DNA of 64,000 bases from an uncultured Desulfobacter sp. (GCF_963665355.1 NZ_OY762229.1:310001-374000); one strand, 5' to 3'. Counted from the first letter of the stretch, positions 17,737 to 28,083 are shown. Numbers and translations: made by a program. The notes: a model not told the origin generated them from the letters alone.

Positions 17737-19047
17737 ATGTTAAACGCACCTCATAAAACCGGACTGGTCTTTTTTCCTGCATTTGACTGGGCCATTGACC
17801 CCACCCATCCTGAAAGGGAAGAAAGGCTTCTATATACCCAAGACCAGGTCACAGAAGAAGGGATCTTTGATATCCCCGAAATCATAGAGTACAAACCTGA
17901 AATTGTAACACCACACGATCTGCAAAGGGCGCATTTCTGTGTGCCGGATGAACACAGCGTTACAACCGAATCCCATCTGATATCCGCCGGCGGCGCCAAG
18001 GCCATTGCCAATGCCGTTATGTTAAAAGAGGTAAAAAACGGTTTTGCCCTGGTCAGACCGCCGGGGCATCATTCCATGCGGGTAACCCACGGAGGCCGGG
18101 GATTCTGCCACATCAACATAGAAGCGGTCATGGTGGAATATATCCGCTCCCAGTTCGGGGTCAAACGCATTGCCATCATTGATACGGACTGCCACCACGG
18201 GGACGGCACCAATGATATTTTCTGGCACGATCCGGAGGTGCTGTTTATCTCCCTGCACCAGGACGGCCGGACCATGTATCCGGGCACAGGTTTTCCCGGC
18301 GAGCTGGGTGGCCCCAATGCCAAGGGGTCCAATCTGAATATCCCGCTCCCCCCGGGGACCTCCACCAAAGGGTATCTTTATGTTATCGAAAATTGTGTGC
18401 TGCCGGTACTTGAAGCGTTCAAACCTGACCTTGTGGTGAACTCAGCCGGCCAGGACAATCACTACACCGACCCTTTGACCAATATGAATTTTTCTGCCCA
18501 GGGGTATGCGCGTCTAACCTCCATGCTGAAGCCGGACATTGCGGTCCTTGAAGGCGGATACGCCATTGAGGGGGCACTACCCTATGTCAATTTAGGTATT
18601 ATCCTTGCCATGGCAGGCATTGACTATTCCGGCGTAGTGGAGCCTGATTACAATCCGGAACGGCTCAAGCAGTCGGTAAGTACCACGGACAAAATCAAAA
18701 AGACCTGCGACCAAATCATGACCTACTGGGGTCAACGGTACGAAATGAGAGAAGCCGCCGGAGAACCCGGGCAGATTGTGATTCGCCACCGTGAAGTCTT
18801 TTATGATACGGACAATATTTTTGAACGCCAGAAAGAAAAAGTCCGGGTCTGCAGGGATTGCGGCGGCTGTTTTGAGGTGGATTCCAAGGCCATGCCGGGC
18901 AATCACATCCTGGGCGTTCATATTCCCATCAATGCCTGCAAAGCATGCCGGGAACAGGGGTATGAATTTTATGACCAGGCAGATAAAAGCAAATACCAGC
19001 GCATCTATCTCCAGGACCGGACAAAGGATCTCTACGAGGTCAAATAA
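17737..19047 (+). CDS. Histone deacetylase-like amidohydrolase with C-terminal Cys-rich extension
   Basis: A 436-residue zinc amidohydrolase of the arginase/deacetylase fold. Active-site features: RPPGHHSM near residue 105 (tandem His), DTDCHHGDGTND near residue 150 (Zn ligands), and SAGQDNHYTDPLT near residue 245 (second Zn Asp). Beyond the catalytic domain, about 70 residues carry two CxxC pairs (CRDCGGC and CKAC), suggesting an added zinc ribbon. Likely substrates are acetylated amines such as acetylpolyamines. ATG 17737 has AAAGGGGA upstream; earlier in-frame starts lie inside the hydantoinase gene. Confidence 0.87.
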   Translation: MLNAPHKTGLVFFPAFDWAIDPTHPEREERLLYTQDQVTEEGIFDIPEIIEYKPEIVTPHDLQRAHFCVPDEHSVTTESHLISAGGAKAIANAVMLKEVKNGFALVRPPGHHSMRVTHGGRGFCHINIEAVMVEYIRSQFGVKRIAIIDTDCHHGDGTNDIFWHDPEVLFISLHQDGRTMYPGTGFPGELGGPNAKGSNLNIPLPPGTSTKGYLYVIENCVLPVLEAFKPDLVVNSAGQDNHYTDPLTNMNFSAQGYARLTSMLKPDIAVLEGGYAIEGALPYVNLGIILAMAGIDYSGVVEPDYNPERLKQSVSTTDKIKKTCDQIMTYWGQRYEMREAAGEPGQIVIRHREVFYDTDNIFERQKEKVRVCRDCGGCFEVDSKAMPGNHILGVHIPINACKACREQGYEFYDQADKSKYQRIYLQDRTKDLYEVK

Positions 19048-19074
19048 TAGGCCTGCACCCGCAGAACAAAGAAG

Positions 19075-19986
19075 ATGACGCAGTCTCAGTTGCTGGAAAA
19101 CTTAAAAACAAGATCCCTTGTCATGGAACTGACAAGGGATTTTTTCCGTTCCATGGACTTTCTCGAAGTGGAAACCCCGCTTCGGTGCCCATCAGTCATT
19201 CCCGAAGCCCATATTGATCCTGTAACATCCCAGGGTGCATATCTGCAGGCCTCTCCAGAGCTTTGCATGAAACGGCTTTTGGCCCGGGGGGCTGAAAAAA
19301 TTTTCCAAATCTGCAAATGCTTTCGAAAAGATGAGCGCGGCCGACGGCACCTGCCTGAACTGACACTTCTTGAGTGGTATGCCGTGCACCAGACCTACGA
19401 AGACCTCATGGAGCAGTGTCAGGGCCTGTTACGCCATATTGCACAAGGCTTGGGCACACCTGGTCGCATAGTCTACCAGGGAGCCTGCCTGGACCTGTCA
19501 GATGATTTTGAGCGGATCACGGTTGCCGAGGCATTTGAACGTTTTGGCCATCTGCCTTTAAACCAGGCCCTTGATGCAGGGCGCTTTGATGAGATTATCA
19601 GCTTCGAGGTTGAACCCCACTTAGGCACATCCCGGCCTTGCTTCCTCTATGATTACCCCATATCCATGGCCAGTCTTTCTGCGGCCCATCCTGAAAAACC
19701 CTATACGGCCCAACGGTTTGAAATGTATGCCGCAGGCATTGAACTGGCCAACGGTTTCACGGAGCTGACCGACCCCGTTCTTCAGAGAAAACGGTTTGAA
19801 ATGGAAAATGAAATCCGTATCAGCCAGGGAAAAACAAAACTGCCCATTCCTGAAAAATTTTTGTCCGCCCTTGCCCTGATGCCCCCTGCTGCCGGCATTG
19901 CCCTGGGCATGGACCGTCTCGTCATGCTGTTCTGCGATGCCCCCAGAATTTCACAGGTTGTGGCTTTCCCTCCGGAATCGTATTAA
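19075..19986 (+). CDS. epmA: EpmA-type lysyl-tRNA synthetase paralogue (EF-P lysylation)
   Basis: A 303-residue class II aminoacyl-tRNA-synthetase catalytic core without an anticodon-binding domain, as in EpmA/PoxA. Motif 2 is FRKDERGRRHLPELTLLEWY near residue 82 and motif 3 is IALGMDRLVMLF near residue 280. EpmA attaches beta-lysine to a conserved Lys of EF-P. No epmB or efp is adjacent; the only EF-P relative in the window is EfpL at 35108. It follows the deacetylase by 27 bp and probably belongs to the same transcript. A truncated LysRS homologue with another role cannot be excluded. Confidence 0.88.
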   Translation: MTQSQLLENLKTRSLVMELTRDFFRSMDFLEVETPLRCPSVIPEAHIDPVTSQGAYLQASPELCMKRLLARGAEKIFQICKCFRKDERGRRHLPELTLLEWYAVHQTYEDLMEQCQGLLRHIAQGLGTPGRIVYQGACLDLSDDFERITVAEAFERFGHLPLNQALDAGRFDEIISFEVEPHLGTSRPCFLYDYPISMASLSAAHPEKPYTAQRFEMYAAGIELANGFTELTDPVLQRKRFEMENEIRISQGKTKLPIPEKFLSALALMPPAAGIALGMDRLVMLFCDAPRISQVVAFPPESY

Positions 19987-20001
19987 TCGAGGAGTAGTCG
20001 G

Positions 20002-20982
20002 TTATGTGTTATTGCGTTTCATACGGGTTGAGCCCGGGGAAAACCCCATAATACGTTTAAAAGTGCGGCTGAATGCGGCTTCGGACTGGTAACCCAGGCG
20101 ATGAGCCAGTTCACATAAAGAGTGATTCTCATTTTTCAGCGCGGTTAAGGCCAGGTTCATTCTCCATCGAGCAATATACTGCATGGGCGACTCACCCACA
20201 AGTTTCTTGAAACGGGCAGCAAATGCCGAGCGGGACATGGCAACCTCATTTGCCAATGATTCAACCGTCCACCGCCTAACAGGATCGCGATGTACAAGCA
20301 GAATGGCAGAACCAATTTGCTTATCCTGCAAGGCGGCAAGCCAACCTGTTTTTGCCTGGGAATCATTTGCCATCCAGGAACGTATGGTTTGGATGACCAA
20401 AATATCAGCTAAGCGGGTAATGATGGTTTCGCCCCCCGGACGCATGGTTTTTGCTTCAAACGCCATCAGTTTCAAGGTGCTTTGAATCCATTCCATTTGG
20501 GGTGATTGCCAGACATCAACGCAAATTAACCTTGGCAATAATCGGATCAACTCATGCGCAGACGGGTGATCAAACCGAACAGTTCCACAGATAAGAGTAG
20601 AAGGCTCTCCGCCCTGGCCATGTCGTATGATTTCGTAACGGTCACTGATCTCTTCCCTGGGCAGGTCAAAAAGTTTTTCAGCAGGTACATTGGGTTCACT
20701 CAATAATAGATGCCCATCTCCGTGGGGCACCAGCGCCAAGACACCAGGTTGGAGCAGGTAAGGATCGGCACCTTCAACTTCAAGCCAACAGCGCCCGTTA
20801 ATAACCACATGGAACATGAGACAGCTTGGAAAGGCTGGTAAGGATAAACCCCACGGTGCTGTAAATTCTGAGCGTGTATAAAAAGCGCTGCTCATATGAA
20901 GATAATGAAGCGCTTCGCCAAGAGGATCGACCGACTTCCATGGAACACTTGTAAGGTCAATGTCAGGTATTATGCTATTCAT
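20002..20982 (-). CDS. AraC-family regulator with cupin-type sensor
   Basis: A 326-residue regulator. Residues 30-200 form a cupin-like N-terminal domain (FHVVINGRCWLEVEGADPYLLQPGVLALV), and the last 100 residues are the double helix-turn-helix of AraC/XylS (NEVAMSRSAFAARFKKLVGESPMQYI and LAHRLGYQSEAAFSRTFKRIMGFSPG). It is divergent from the NAD(P)-binding gene at 21147, which it probably controls across the 164-bp spacer. Such pairs often respond to small organic compounds or redox stress, but the ligand is unknown. Confidence 0.88.
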   Translation of the reverse strand: MNSIIPDIDLTSVPWKSVDPLGEALHYLHMSSAFYTRSEFTAPWGLSLPAFPSCLMFHVVINGRCWLEVEGADPYLLQPGVLALVPHGDGHLLLSEPNVPAEKLFDLPREEISDRYEIIRHGQGGEPSTLICGTVRFDHPSAHELIRLLPRLICVDVWQSPQMEWIQSTLKLMAFEAKTMRPGGETIITRLADILVIQTIRSWMANDSQAKTGWLAALQDKQIGSAILLVHRDPVRRWTVESLANEVAMSRSAFAARFKKLVGESPMQYIARWRMNLALTALKNENHSLCELAHRLGYQSEAAFSRTFKRIMGFSPGSTRMKRNNT

Positions 20983-21146
20983 TTCATGAATCTATCACTG
21001 TCCCAGAACATGGTCAAACCTTTGTATTTGGACGATTGAGCATAACTTATGGAGTTATCGGCATATAAACTCTTTTATTTTGTATATATATTGGACAAAA
21101 AGCCATCAACAGATTTTTTCAAAATACAAACAGGGAGGAAGGGGAA

Positions 21147-21776
21147 ATGAAACTGATTATTTTTGGTGCAACAGGTGCGACGGGATGCCAGGTTGTAACG
21201 CAAGCCCTTGGACAGGAGCATCATGTCACTGCGTTTGCACGTAACCCGCAGAAATTAAAAATAGCCCATGAAAATCTGCAGGTGATCCAGGGGAATGTTC
21301 TGGATTATTCTGCTGTGGAACAAGCTGTAACAGGCCAGGAAGTAGTTCTTTGCACGCTCGGGTTACCAGATATAAGGAATAAAAGTCAATTGAGGGCAAA
21401 TGGCACAAAAAATATTATCCGGGCCATGAAAAATACAGGTGTCAGACGATTTCTCTGCCAGTCTTCCCATGGAGTCGGGGACACTCAAACGACACTTCCT
21501 TTTTTTATGAAGTATATTATGGCACCATTCGTTTTAAGGCGTGTGTTTGAGGATCATGAACTTCAGGAGAAACTTGTCAAAGAGACCCAACTGGATTGGA
21601 TAATTGTTCGCCCGACCAACTTAACTGATGGAGATAAAACAGCAAAATACCAGCAGGGGACAATTGATAACAAAACGGCCAGGTTTAAAATTTCACGGGC
21701 TGATGTTGCAGATTTCATGTTAAAGCAATTGGTTGATAATCTCTATTTGCATAAAACACCCAGCATTTCCTACTGA
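21147..21776 (+). CDS. NAD(P)H-binding protein of the atypical SDR (NmrA-like) type
   Basis: A 209-residue Rossmann protein beginning MKLIIFGATGATGCQVVTQAL, with the GATGxxG dinucleotide-binding loop. It then has TAFARNPQKL and a closing IVRPTNLTDG segment typical of the NAD(P)H-binding/NmrA-like group. Most members are reductases or redox sensors. A GGGAGGAAGGGG ribosome-binding site precedes the ATG. It lies opposite the AraC-type regulator. Confidence 0.82.
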   Translation: MKLIIFGATGATGCQVVTQALGQEHHVTAFARNPQKLKIAHENLQVIQGNVLDYSAVEQAVTGQEVVLCTLGLPDIRNKSQLRANGTKNIIRAMKNTGVRRFLCQSSHGVGDTQTTLPFFMKYIMAPFVLRRVFEDHELQEKLVKETQLDWIIVRPTNLTDGDKTAKYQQGTIDNKTARFKISRADVADFMLKQLVDNLYLHKTPSISY

Positions 21777-21813
21777 GACATCCTGGTACTCCTTCCCGGA
21801 ACGTGGTGGTTTT

Positions 21814-22764
21814 TCACCCGGGATCTTTGATGGTCTGATAAAACATGCCCCGTTCCAGGAGGAGCGATTCAACCTTATTTTCCAGAATCAGCCGCTTCAT
21901 TAAAATTTCAAGTTTTGCCTTTTCAAGGTTCAAGGCCCCAGTCAGGTCATCCACAGTGCAGGGGCGGCGATGAATGGTTTCCATCACCATAGCCTCCATC
22001 TTATCGTCGCTGACGTGGTTCCCTGAAGCCAGATCTTTCACACGGGCAATGATCTCCACATTGTCCGCATTAATAATCTGCGCCACCCGGTCAAGCTCCT
22101 GTTTTGAAGCCGGTTTAAGCCCGGCCACAGCCCCGGGCCGGTCCATGGTATTGAGCTGAACCCGGGCAGGGTTAATGCCCCTGATTATATCCCCTATGGT
22201 CTCAAGCTCTTCTTTGATATCGTTGACTCCGGGCAAAATAAACACCTCCACCCAAAGTTCGCCCTGGAAGGATCCGGCAAAAACCTTGAGTCCGTCAATC
22301 ACCTTTTGGATGTCAAGCTGCCCGGAAGGCCGGTTGATTTTTTCAAAGGTTTGGGCCGTTACGGCATCCAGGGAAGGCATAACCAGGTCGGCCCGGTTAA
22401 GATCCGCTCTTACGACGGGATCCCACAGCAAAGTGGCATTGGTCAGTACAGCCACCCGGATTTTCGGCCTCTTTTCTTTTATAAACGCAATAACCCGGCC
22501 GATATCCGGGCTTAAGGTGGGCTCGCCCGACCCTGAAAAGGTCACATAGTCCGGATCAGGATGGTTTTCAAAGTAATGGGCAAGTTCGGCTTTAACTTCA
22601 TCAAAGGGCACATATTCCCTGCGATCAAGGGTCAGGTTGGTGGTTGGTCCGCACTCACAGTAAATACAATCCAGGGTGCATGTTTTGTGACAGACAAGAT
22701 CCACGCCCAGGGAAAGCCCAAGACGCCGTGACGGCACAGGGCCGAATATATGGTTATATCTCAT
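21814..22764 (-). CDS. Radical SAM protein
   Basis: A 316-residue protein. The [4Fe-4S]-binding CxxxCxxC motif is in CHKTCTLDCIYCECG near residue 30. FSGSGEPTLSPDIGRVI near residue 75 is the GGE-like SAM-binding segment. The C-terminal 70 residues look like a small winged-helix region (EAMVMETIHRRPCTVDDLTG). The opening FGPVPSRRLGLSLGVD is shared with a widespread uncharacterised radical SAM group. The reaction is unknown. It lies downstream of argG but is separated from it by a terminator. Confidence 0.85.
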   Translation of the reverse strand: MRYNHIFGPVPSRRLGLSLGVDLVCHKTCTLDCIYCECGPTTNLTLDRREYVPFDEVKAELAHYFENHPDPDYVTFSGSGEPTLSPDIGRVIAFIKEKRPKIRVAVLTNATLLWDPVVRADLNRADLVMPSLDAVTAQTFEKINRPSGQLDIQKVIDGLKVFAGSFQGELWVEVFILPGVNDIKEELETIGDIIRGINPARVQLNTMDRPGAVAGLKPASKQELDRVAQIINADNVEIIARVKDLASGNHVSDDKMEAMVMETIHRRPCTVDDLTGALNLEKAKLEILMKRLILENKVESLLLERGMFYQTIKDPG

Positions 22765-22802
22765 AAAAATATTTAATCAGAAATAAAGGTCTCGGTTACA
22801 AC

Positions 22803-22845
22803 AATAAAAAAAGAAACTTTGGCACAGCAAAAAGCCATGCCAAAG
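22803..22845 (-). terminator. Rho-independent terminator after argG
   Basis: Read on the minus strand: CTTTGGCA, a 13-base loop, TGCCAAAG, then a T-rich run. It starts 11 bp after the argG stop codon, so it ends that message. Confidence 0.75.
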
Positions 22846-22855
22846 ATAAAAAAAC

Positions 22856-24082
22856 TTAGGTTCTGCTGGCGATGTCCCTGTGGGCCATCAGGCGGATGGC
22901 GTTGACGCGGATGAAACCGTCAGCATCCTCCTGGTTGTAACCGCCGGTAATGTCCATGGAAGACAGATTCTTGTTGTACAGGGAAGATGGCGAGGTCCTG
23001 GCGATGGGGTAGGCTACGCCTTTGAACAGTTTCAGGGTCACTTCGCCGTCAATGAGTTCCTGGCTTTTGTCCATGGCCGCCATGAGAAAGTCCATTTCAG
23101 GGCTGAACCAGAAGCCGTAGTAAACAAGTTCACCGAGCTTGGCGGCCAGCATATCCCGCAGACGCATGACCTCACGGTCCATGGCAATGCCTTCAATGTC
23201 CTTGTGAGCCTCGTGCAGAATGGTACCGCCCGGTGTTTCATAGACGCCCCTGGATTTGATGCCCACAAACCGGTTTTCCACCATGTCAAGCCGGCCGATG
23301 CCGTTTTCTGCCCCCAGCTGATTCAGGTATAAAAACAGTTCTAAAGCATCTGTTTTTTCGGTGCCGTCCTCCAGATTTTTCACCTTGACCGGCAGACCGT
23401 TTTTAAATTCAATGGTGATGCGTGTAGGCGTATCCGGGGCTGTTTCAGGAGATACGGTACGGCAATAGATGCTTTCCTCGCATACTGTACCGGGGTCTTC
23501 AAGGATACCTGCTTCATGGGAAATGTGCAGCAGGTTATCATCTTCGCTATATGGTTTGGCTGCGGTCTGCTTGGTGGGAATCCCGTGCTTTTCAGCATAG
23601 GCCAGAAGGTCGGAACGGCCCTGGAACGTATTGAGAAAATCCGAATTTTTCCACGGTGCAATCACTTTTATGGTGGGATCCAGGGCATAGTAGGAGAGCT
23701 CAAACCGGACCTGATCATTCCCCTTGCCTGTGGCGCCGTGGGATACATACTGGGCGCCCATCTGCTTTGCGATCTCAATCTGCTTTTTGGCAATGATGGG
23801 CCGGGCAATGGCGGTACCTAAAAGGTAGCGGCCTTCGTAGACCGCATTGGACTTGAAAACGGGGAATATATAATCGGTGACAAATTCCTTTTTCATATCT
23901 TCGATAAACACTTTTGACGCACCGATTTTAAGGGCCTTTTGTTCCGCAGCCTGAAAATCTTCCTTCTGGCCGATGTCAGCCATGTATGCAAACACTTCGT
24001 AGCCTTGTTCCAGCAGCCATTTGAGGATGACCGAAGTATCCAGCCCGCCTGAATACGCCAGAACAACTTTTTCCTTTGCCAT
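22856..24082 (-). CDS. argG: Argininosuccinate synthase
   Basis: A 408-residue enzyme that condenses citrulline and aspartate with ATP in arginine synthesis. The PP-loop motif [12 protein letters not shown] is at residues 8-19, and [17 protein letters not shown] near residue 110 is the citrulline/aspartate-binding block. Length is normal. ATG 24082 is preceded by AAGGAG at good spacing; a TTG five codons upstream is in frame but unlikely. It appears monocistronic: other arginine genes are not in the window. Confidence 0.96.
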   Translation of the reverse strand: MAKEKVVLAYSGGLDTSVILKWLLEQGYEVFAYMADIGQKEDFQAAEQKALKIGASKVFIEDMKKEFVTDYIFPVFKSNAVYEGRYLLGTAIARPIIAKKQIEIAKQMGAQYVSHGATGKGNDQVRFELSYYALDPTIKVIAPWKNSDFLNTFQGRSDLLAYAEKHGIPTKQTAAKPYSEDDNLLHISHEAGILEDPGTVCEESIYCRTVSPETAPDTPTRITIEFKNGLPVKVKNLEDGTEKTDALELFLYLNQLGAENGIGRLDMVENRFVGIKSRGVYETPGGTILHEAHKDIEGIAMDREVMRLRDMLAAKLGELVYYGFWFSPEMDFLMAAMDKSQELIDGEVTLKLFKGVAYPIARTSPSSLYNKNLSSMDITGGYNQEDADGFIRVNAIRLMAHRDIASRT

Positions 24083-24547
24083 TAAAAACTCCTTCAATTC
24101 ATATGGTATTTGACCAAAAATTATATTTTTCGGTCCTTTTATTTCTTATGCCTGGCTATTAACGCAAAAAAAAAGATAACAGTCAAGCACATAGGATGAC
24201 TCAAAGGAATTTATTCCCAGATAATCAACTCCTTAAGAGTTATATCTATGTGGGGGAATGCATTGTGGCCGGCTGTGTCCAAGCTCCAAAATCGGCAAAA
24301 AAAAAGCAACGCAATCGAGCCCTGGGGTTACGGCTACCCCAGTAATCACCGGACAAAACATGAGCCATTTAAAATTTGTGGCAAAAGCATTGCGGAAAAA
24401 CAGCAGGGTCTGGTAAATATATTCGGGCATTTGAAGGGCCTTTCTTGTCTGAATATGGTGTTCATAACATCAAAGCGTTCAAAATGCTGTCATCACCTTT
24501 TTTGTGTCACGCTGTTATTGAAAAAAACTACGACTCACGAGGGCTCT

Positions 24548-27500
24548 ATGGTGAATGATGAAATTGTGACAGTGCAAACACGCTCTCGCTCACGGAAAAA
24601 GCCCATCCGCATTCTGTTTCTGATTGCAGGGATGTGTGTAGCACTGGCAGGAGTGTTTGAACTTAAGACCTTTCGCATCCAGGCACGTTTATTCGCGCAT
24701 ATCGCCCAGGGACTGTCCTACCGGGTTGAAAACGGCCCGGCGCATACCATCCTTTTTCCCCAGAGCGGCCCCTATGATATCCGGCTTGGCTACACCCGAA
24801 TTCCTGAATGGATAGAGACCCTCCAGGCAAAAGGCTTTGCCATTGACCGGCAGGCGCGCTGGTCGGAGGATCTCTTCTATTACACCGGCATGGGGTTGTT
24901 TCCCATCTATATGGAAAAAAATCAAACCGGGCTGAAAATTGCCGACTGGCAGGATAAACCAATTTTCCAAAGCTCTTTTCCGCAACGGGTCTATACCGAT
25001 TTCAAATCCATTCCTTCACTTGCCGTTACAATGCTCCTCTTTATCGAAAACCGAGAACTTTTGGATGAAACAACACCGTACCGCAATCCATCCCTTGAGT
25101 ATGAACGTATCTTGAAGGCCATAACGGATGCCATAATCAACGCGTTCATTCCCAGCCACAAGGTTGCCGGAGGCAGCACCCTTGCCACCCAGATCGAAAA
25201 ATTCCGGCATTCCCCCAATGGAATAACGGACACCACCAAGGAAAAGCTTCGGCAAATCATTTCAGCCTCGCTGCGTTCTTATCAAAGCGGCAGAAATACC
25301 GAAAAATACCGCAAACAAATCGTCTTGGATTACATCAACGGCATTCCCTTGAGCGCCTCCCATGGCGTCGGCGAGGTCAACGGGCTGGGCGACGGCCTGT
25401 GGGCCTGGTACAAAATGGATTTTGACGAAGTAAACCGCCTCCTGAACACGGCTGAAAAGACCGGCATGAGCCCGGAAGATGTGCAGGAGGCCGGTAAAGC
25501 CGTCAGGGCGGTTTTAAGCCTGTTTATATCACAGCGGCGGCCAAGCTATTATCTGCTGCAAAACCATGAGGCTCTGCAGAAGCTAACCGATTCGCACCTG
25601 CGACTGCTGTATTCCAAACAAATGATCTCTCCCCTACTCTACAAAAGCGCACTGCAGGCGTCCCTGCAATTTGTAAAAGATTCAAATCCACAGAATACAT
25701 TTGACCCCACACAACGAAAAACCGCCAATATCATTCGGACGCGGCTGCTGGGAGATCTTGCCTCGGCCAGCACATACGTCCTGGACCGCCTGGACCTCAC
25801 GGTTAAAACCACGTTGAATAAGGCACTTCAGGAGGCCATAGCCAAGAAGCTTGTCCGTATGAAAGATCCCGAATATATCCGCACGGGCGGTTTCATGGCA
25901 CCCCATATGCTCGACACAGGAGATCCGCAAAAAATAGTCTACAGTTTTTCCCTTTACGAGCACACATCCCAGGGAAATGCCTTGCGGGTGCAGACCAATA
26001 CCTTCGATGGACCCTTTAACATCGACGAACAGATGAAGCTGGACCTCGGCTCTTCTTCCAAACTGCGGGCCCTGGTACATTATCTTGACATTATCTCGCA
26101 ACTTTATGATACCTACGCCGGGCAGTCCAAAGCCGAGCTGGATAAAATCCTAAAAAAAGAGAATATTGATCCGCTCACACGCTGGGCCACCGGGTATCTG
26201 CTCGGCACGCCCCATCCAAAGCTTGCAGACATACTCGATGCCGCCATGGAACGTACCTATTCCGCCAGCCCGAAAGAATCTTTTTATACCGGCGGCGGAG
26301 TGCATCACTTTGCCAATTACAAGAAGACAGACGACAATAAGACAATGACACTCAGCAATGCCTTCCGGCATTCGGTCAACCTGGTCTTCATCCGGATGAT
26401 GCGGGATATTACCAATTTTTATATCCACAAACGCTACGGTATCACCCCGCGCAGCCTCAATAACCTGGAGGTCGCCGAAAAACAGCGCCTGCTCAAGGTC
26501 TTTGCCGATAAAGAAGGCACATCCTTTATCAGGACATTTTATCGAAAATACCGGGGCAAAAACCCGGAAGAATCCAAAGAGCTCTTTATGAAACAAATTT
26601 ATAACACCCCGGTCAGAGTTGCAGCTGCGCTAAGATATCTGAGCCCCACAGACACACTGGAAAAATTTGAACGGGAACTGGGCACATACCTTCCGCAATC
26701 CAACTTGACCAAACCATTTATTCAAAAACTATATCTGCAGTATTCCCCTGATGGTTTTGCCCTATCCGATATAGGCTTTCTGGTACATGTCCATCCCCTT
26801 GAACTCTGGATGGTTCGCTACCTGCAGAACAATCCCGAAGCAATTTTCCCCCAGATCGCAGAGCACAGCGTCAATGAGCGCCAAGAAGTCTACCGCTGGC
26901 TTTTTAAAACCAGAAATCCGAATAAACAAAACATCCGCATCCGCACCATCATAGAGCTTGAAGCCTTCAACGACATAAAAGACGTTTGGAAATCATATGG
27001 ATATCCCTTTGACTATCTGGTGCCGTCCTATGCTTCCGCCATCGGTTCTTCCGGAGACCGTCCGTCGGCTCTATGTGAACTGATGGGGATCATACTCAAT
27101 GACGGGATGCGCTACCCGTCAATCAGAAACACCAGTTTCCATTTTGGAGAGGGCACTGCCTATGACACCCTTATGCGCCGGCAATCGGCCCAAGGTGTGC
27201 GGATACTCAAACCGGAAGTGGCCCGGACAGTGAAAAAGGCCCTTGTGGACGTTGTCCAGCAAGGCACGGCCATCCGCATAAAAGATCAAGCCGTTCAAAC
27301 AAACGGCAACATTGTTGACATGGGTGGAAAAACGGGCACCGGCGATCATCGGATTAAAAAATTCGGGCCCGGCGGTGTGTTGCTGGAATCAACGCCTGTG
27401 AATCGGGCGGCGATCTTTGTGTTTTTCATGGGAGACCGGTATTTCGGCACCATCACCGCCTATGTTCCTGGCGCGGATGCAAAAGATTATACCTTTTCAA

Positions 27501-27574
27501 GTTCGCTTACGGTTGCAGTCCTGCAGACCTTGCTGCCTGAGCTCATGACGCTTTTTGAACAACCCGCTGCCTAA
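24548..27574 (+). CDS. Large bifunctional PBP-like protein (GT51-like plus transpeptidase-like)
   Basis: A 1008-residue protein with one membrane helix at residues 18-38. The GT51-like part has the first catalytic glutamate (Glu167 in FIENREL) and GGSTLATQIEKF, the counterpart of GGSTITQQ. At the position of the second catalytic glutamate (KIKEA-type helix) I read KEKLRQIIS with Gln236. The transpeptidase part keeps SSSK (502-505), SVN (609-611) and KTGTGD (928-933). It is longer than classical class A PBPs. It may be an active transpeptidase with impaired glycosyltransferase. ATG 24548 is chosen because it directly precedes the basic and membrane segment. Confidence 0.8.
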   Translation: MVNDEIVTVQTRSRSRKKPIRILFLIAGMCVALAGVFELKTFRIQARLFAHIAQGLSYRVENGPAHTILFPQSGPYDIRLGYTRIPEWIETLQAKGFAIDRQARWSEDLFYYTGMGLFPIYMEKNQTGLKIADWQDKPIFQSSFPQRVYTDFKSIPSLAVTMLLFIENRELLDETTPYRNPSLEYERILKAITDAIINAFIPSHKVAGGSTLATQIEKFRHSPNGITDTTKEKLRQIISASLRSYQSGRNTEKYRKQIVLDYINGIPLSASHGVGEVNGLGDGLWAWYKMDFDEVNRLLNTAEKTGMSPEDVQEAGKAVRAVLSLFISQRRPSYYLLQNHEALQKLTDSHLRLLYSKQMISPLLYKSALQASLQFVKDSNPQNTFDPTQRKTANIIRTRLLGDLASASTYVLDRLDLTVKTTLNKALQEAIAKKLVRMKDPEYIRTGGFMAPHMLDTGDPQKIVYSFSLYEHTSQGNALRVQTNTFDGPFNIDEQMKLDLGSSSKLRALVHYLDIISQLYDTYAGQSKAELDKILKKENIDPLTRWATGYLLGTPHPKLADILDAAMERTYSASPKESFYTGGGVHHFANYKKTDDNKTMTLSNAFRHSVNLVFIRMMRDITNFYIHKRYGITPRSLNNLEVAEKQRLLKVFADKEGTSFIRTFYRKYRGKNPEESKELFMKQIYNTPVRVAAALRYLSPTDTLEKFERELGTYLPQSNLTKPFIQKLYLQYSPDGFALSDIGFLVHVHPLELWMVRYLQNNPEAIFPQIAEHSVNERQEVYRWLFKTRNPNKQNIRIRTIIELEAFNDIKDVWKSYGYPFDYLVPSYASAIGSSGDRPSALCELMGIILNDGMRYPSIRNTSFHFGEGTAYDTLMRRQSAQGVRILKPEVARTVKKALVDVVQQGTAIRIKDQAVQTNGNIVDMGGKTGTGDHRIKKFGPGGVLLESTPVNRAAIFVFFMGDRYFGTITAYVPGADAKDYTFSSSLTVAVLQTLLPELMTLFEQPAA

Positions 27575-27585
27575 GTGGTTGAGCG

Positions 27586-28080
27586 CTATCGATTTTCCTT
27601 TGCAACGATTCCGTTCAACCCGGAATTTTCAATTCCCATATTGTAAAACAGAGCAGCCCTGGCGATCTGATACTGCGTATAGGCATCGCTGATATTGGTG
27701 AAGGCCTGGACAATGGCGGCAGTTGCATTGGCTGTCTTGTCTTGAAATTCCTTTTCCAGGGCATTAATGTGCCTTAAATCCCCCAGGTGGGTATAGGTTG
27801 TGCTGCCGCCGTCAAAAATATTCCAGTTCAAGTTCACCCAGATGGTGTAAATGCCTTGCCTGGATGTGGAGCGGGTATAATTGGAATAATCATTATGCTG
27901 TTTGATCCATGAATAATCCAGGGTCACCCGGGGATAGTACGAAGACTCAGTTCCCTATAAAATTTTTAATCTGATTTTGAACCTTGATTTTATCAGAATG
28001 GGCTTTTGCCAGGGCAACTTCATTTTTCAGCACATCGGCGTGCGGACTGAACCCGGATTTAAAAAAGACCTTGGATTCCT
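27586..28080 (-). pseudogene. TolC-family outer membrane efflux protein relic
   Basis: Two fragments are readable. The upstream one (28080-27950) gives SPHADVLKNEVALAKAHSDK and stops at a TGA. After a frame change the second one gives YYPRVTLDYSWIKQ, then LNWNIFDGGSTTYTHL and about 60 helical residues. The sequence and the paired helical blocks match the periplasmic-barrel region of TolC-like efflux proteins. Start, signal peptide and C-terminus are missing. The relic ends at the IS91-type relic junction at 28081. Confidence 0.7.
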
Positions 28081-28083
28081 AAA

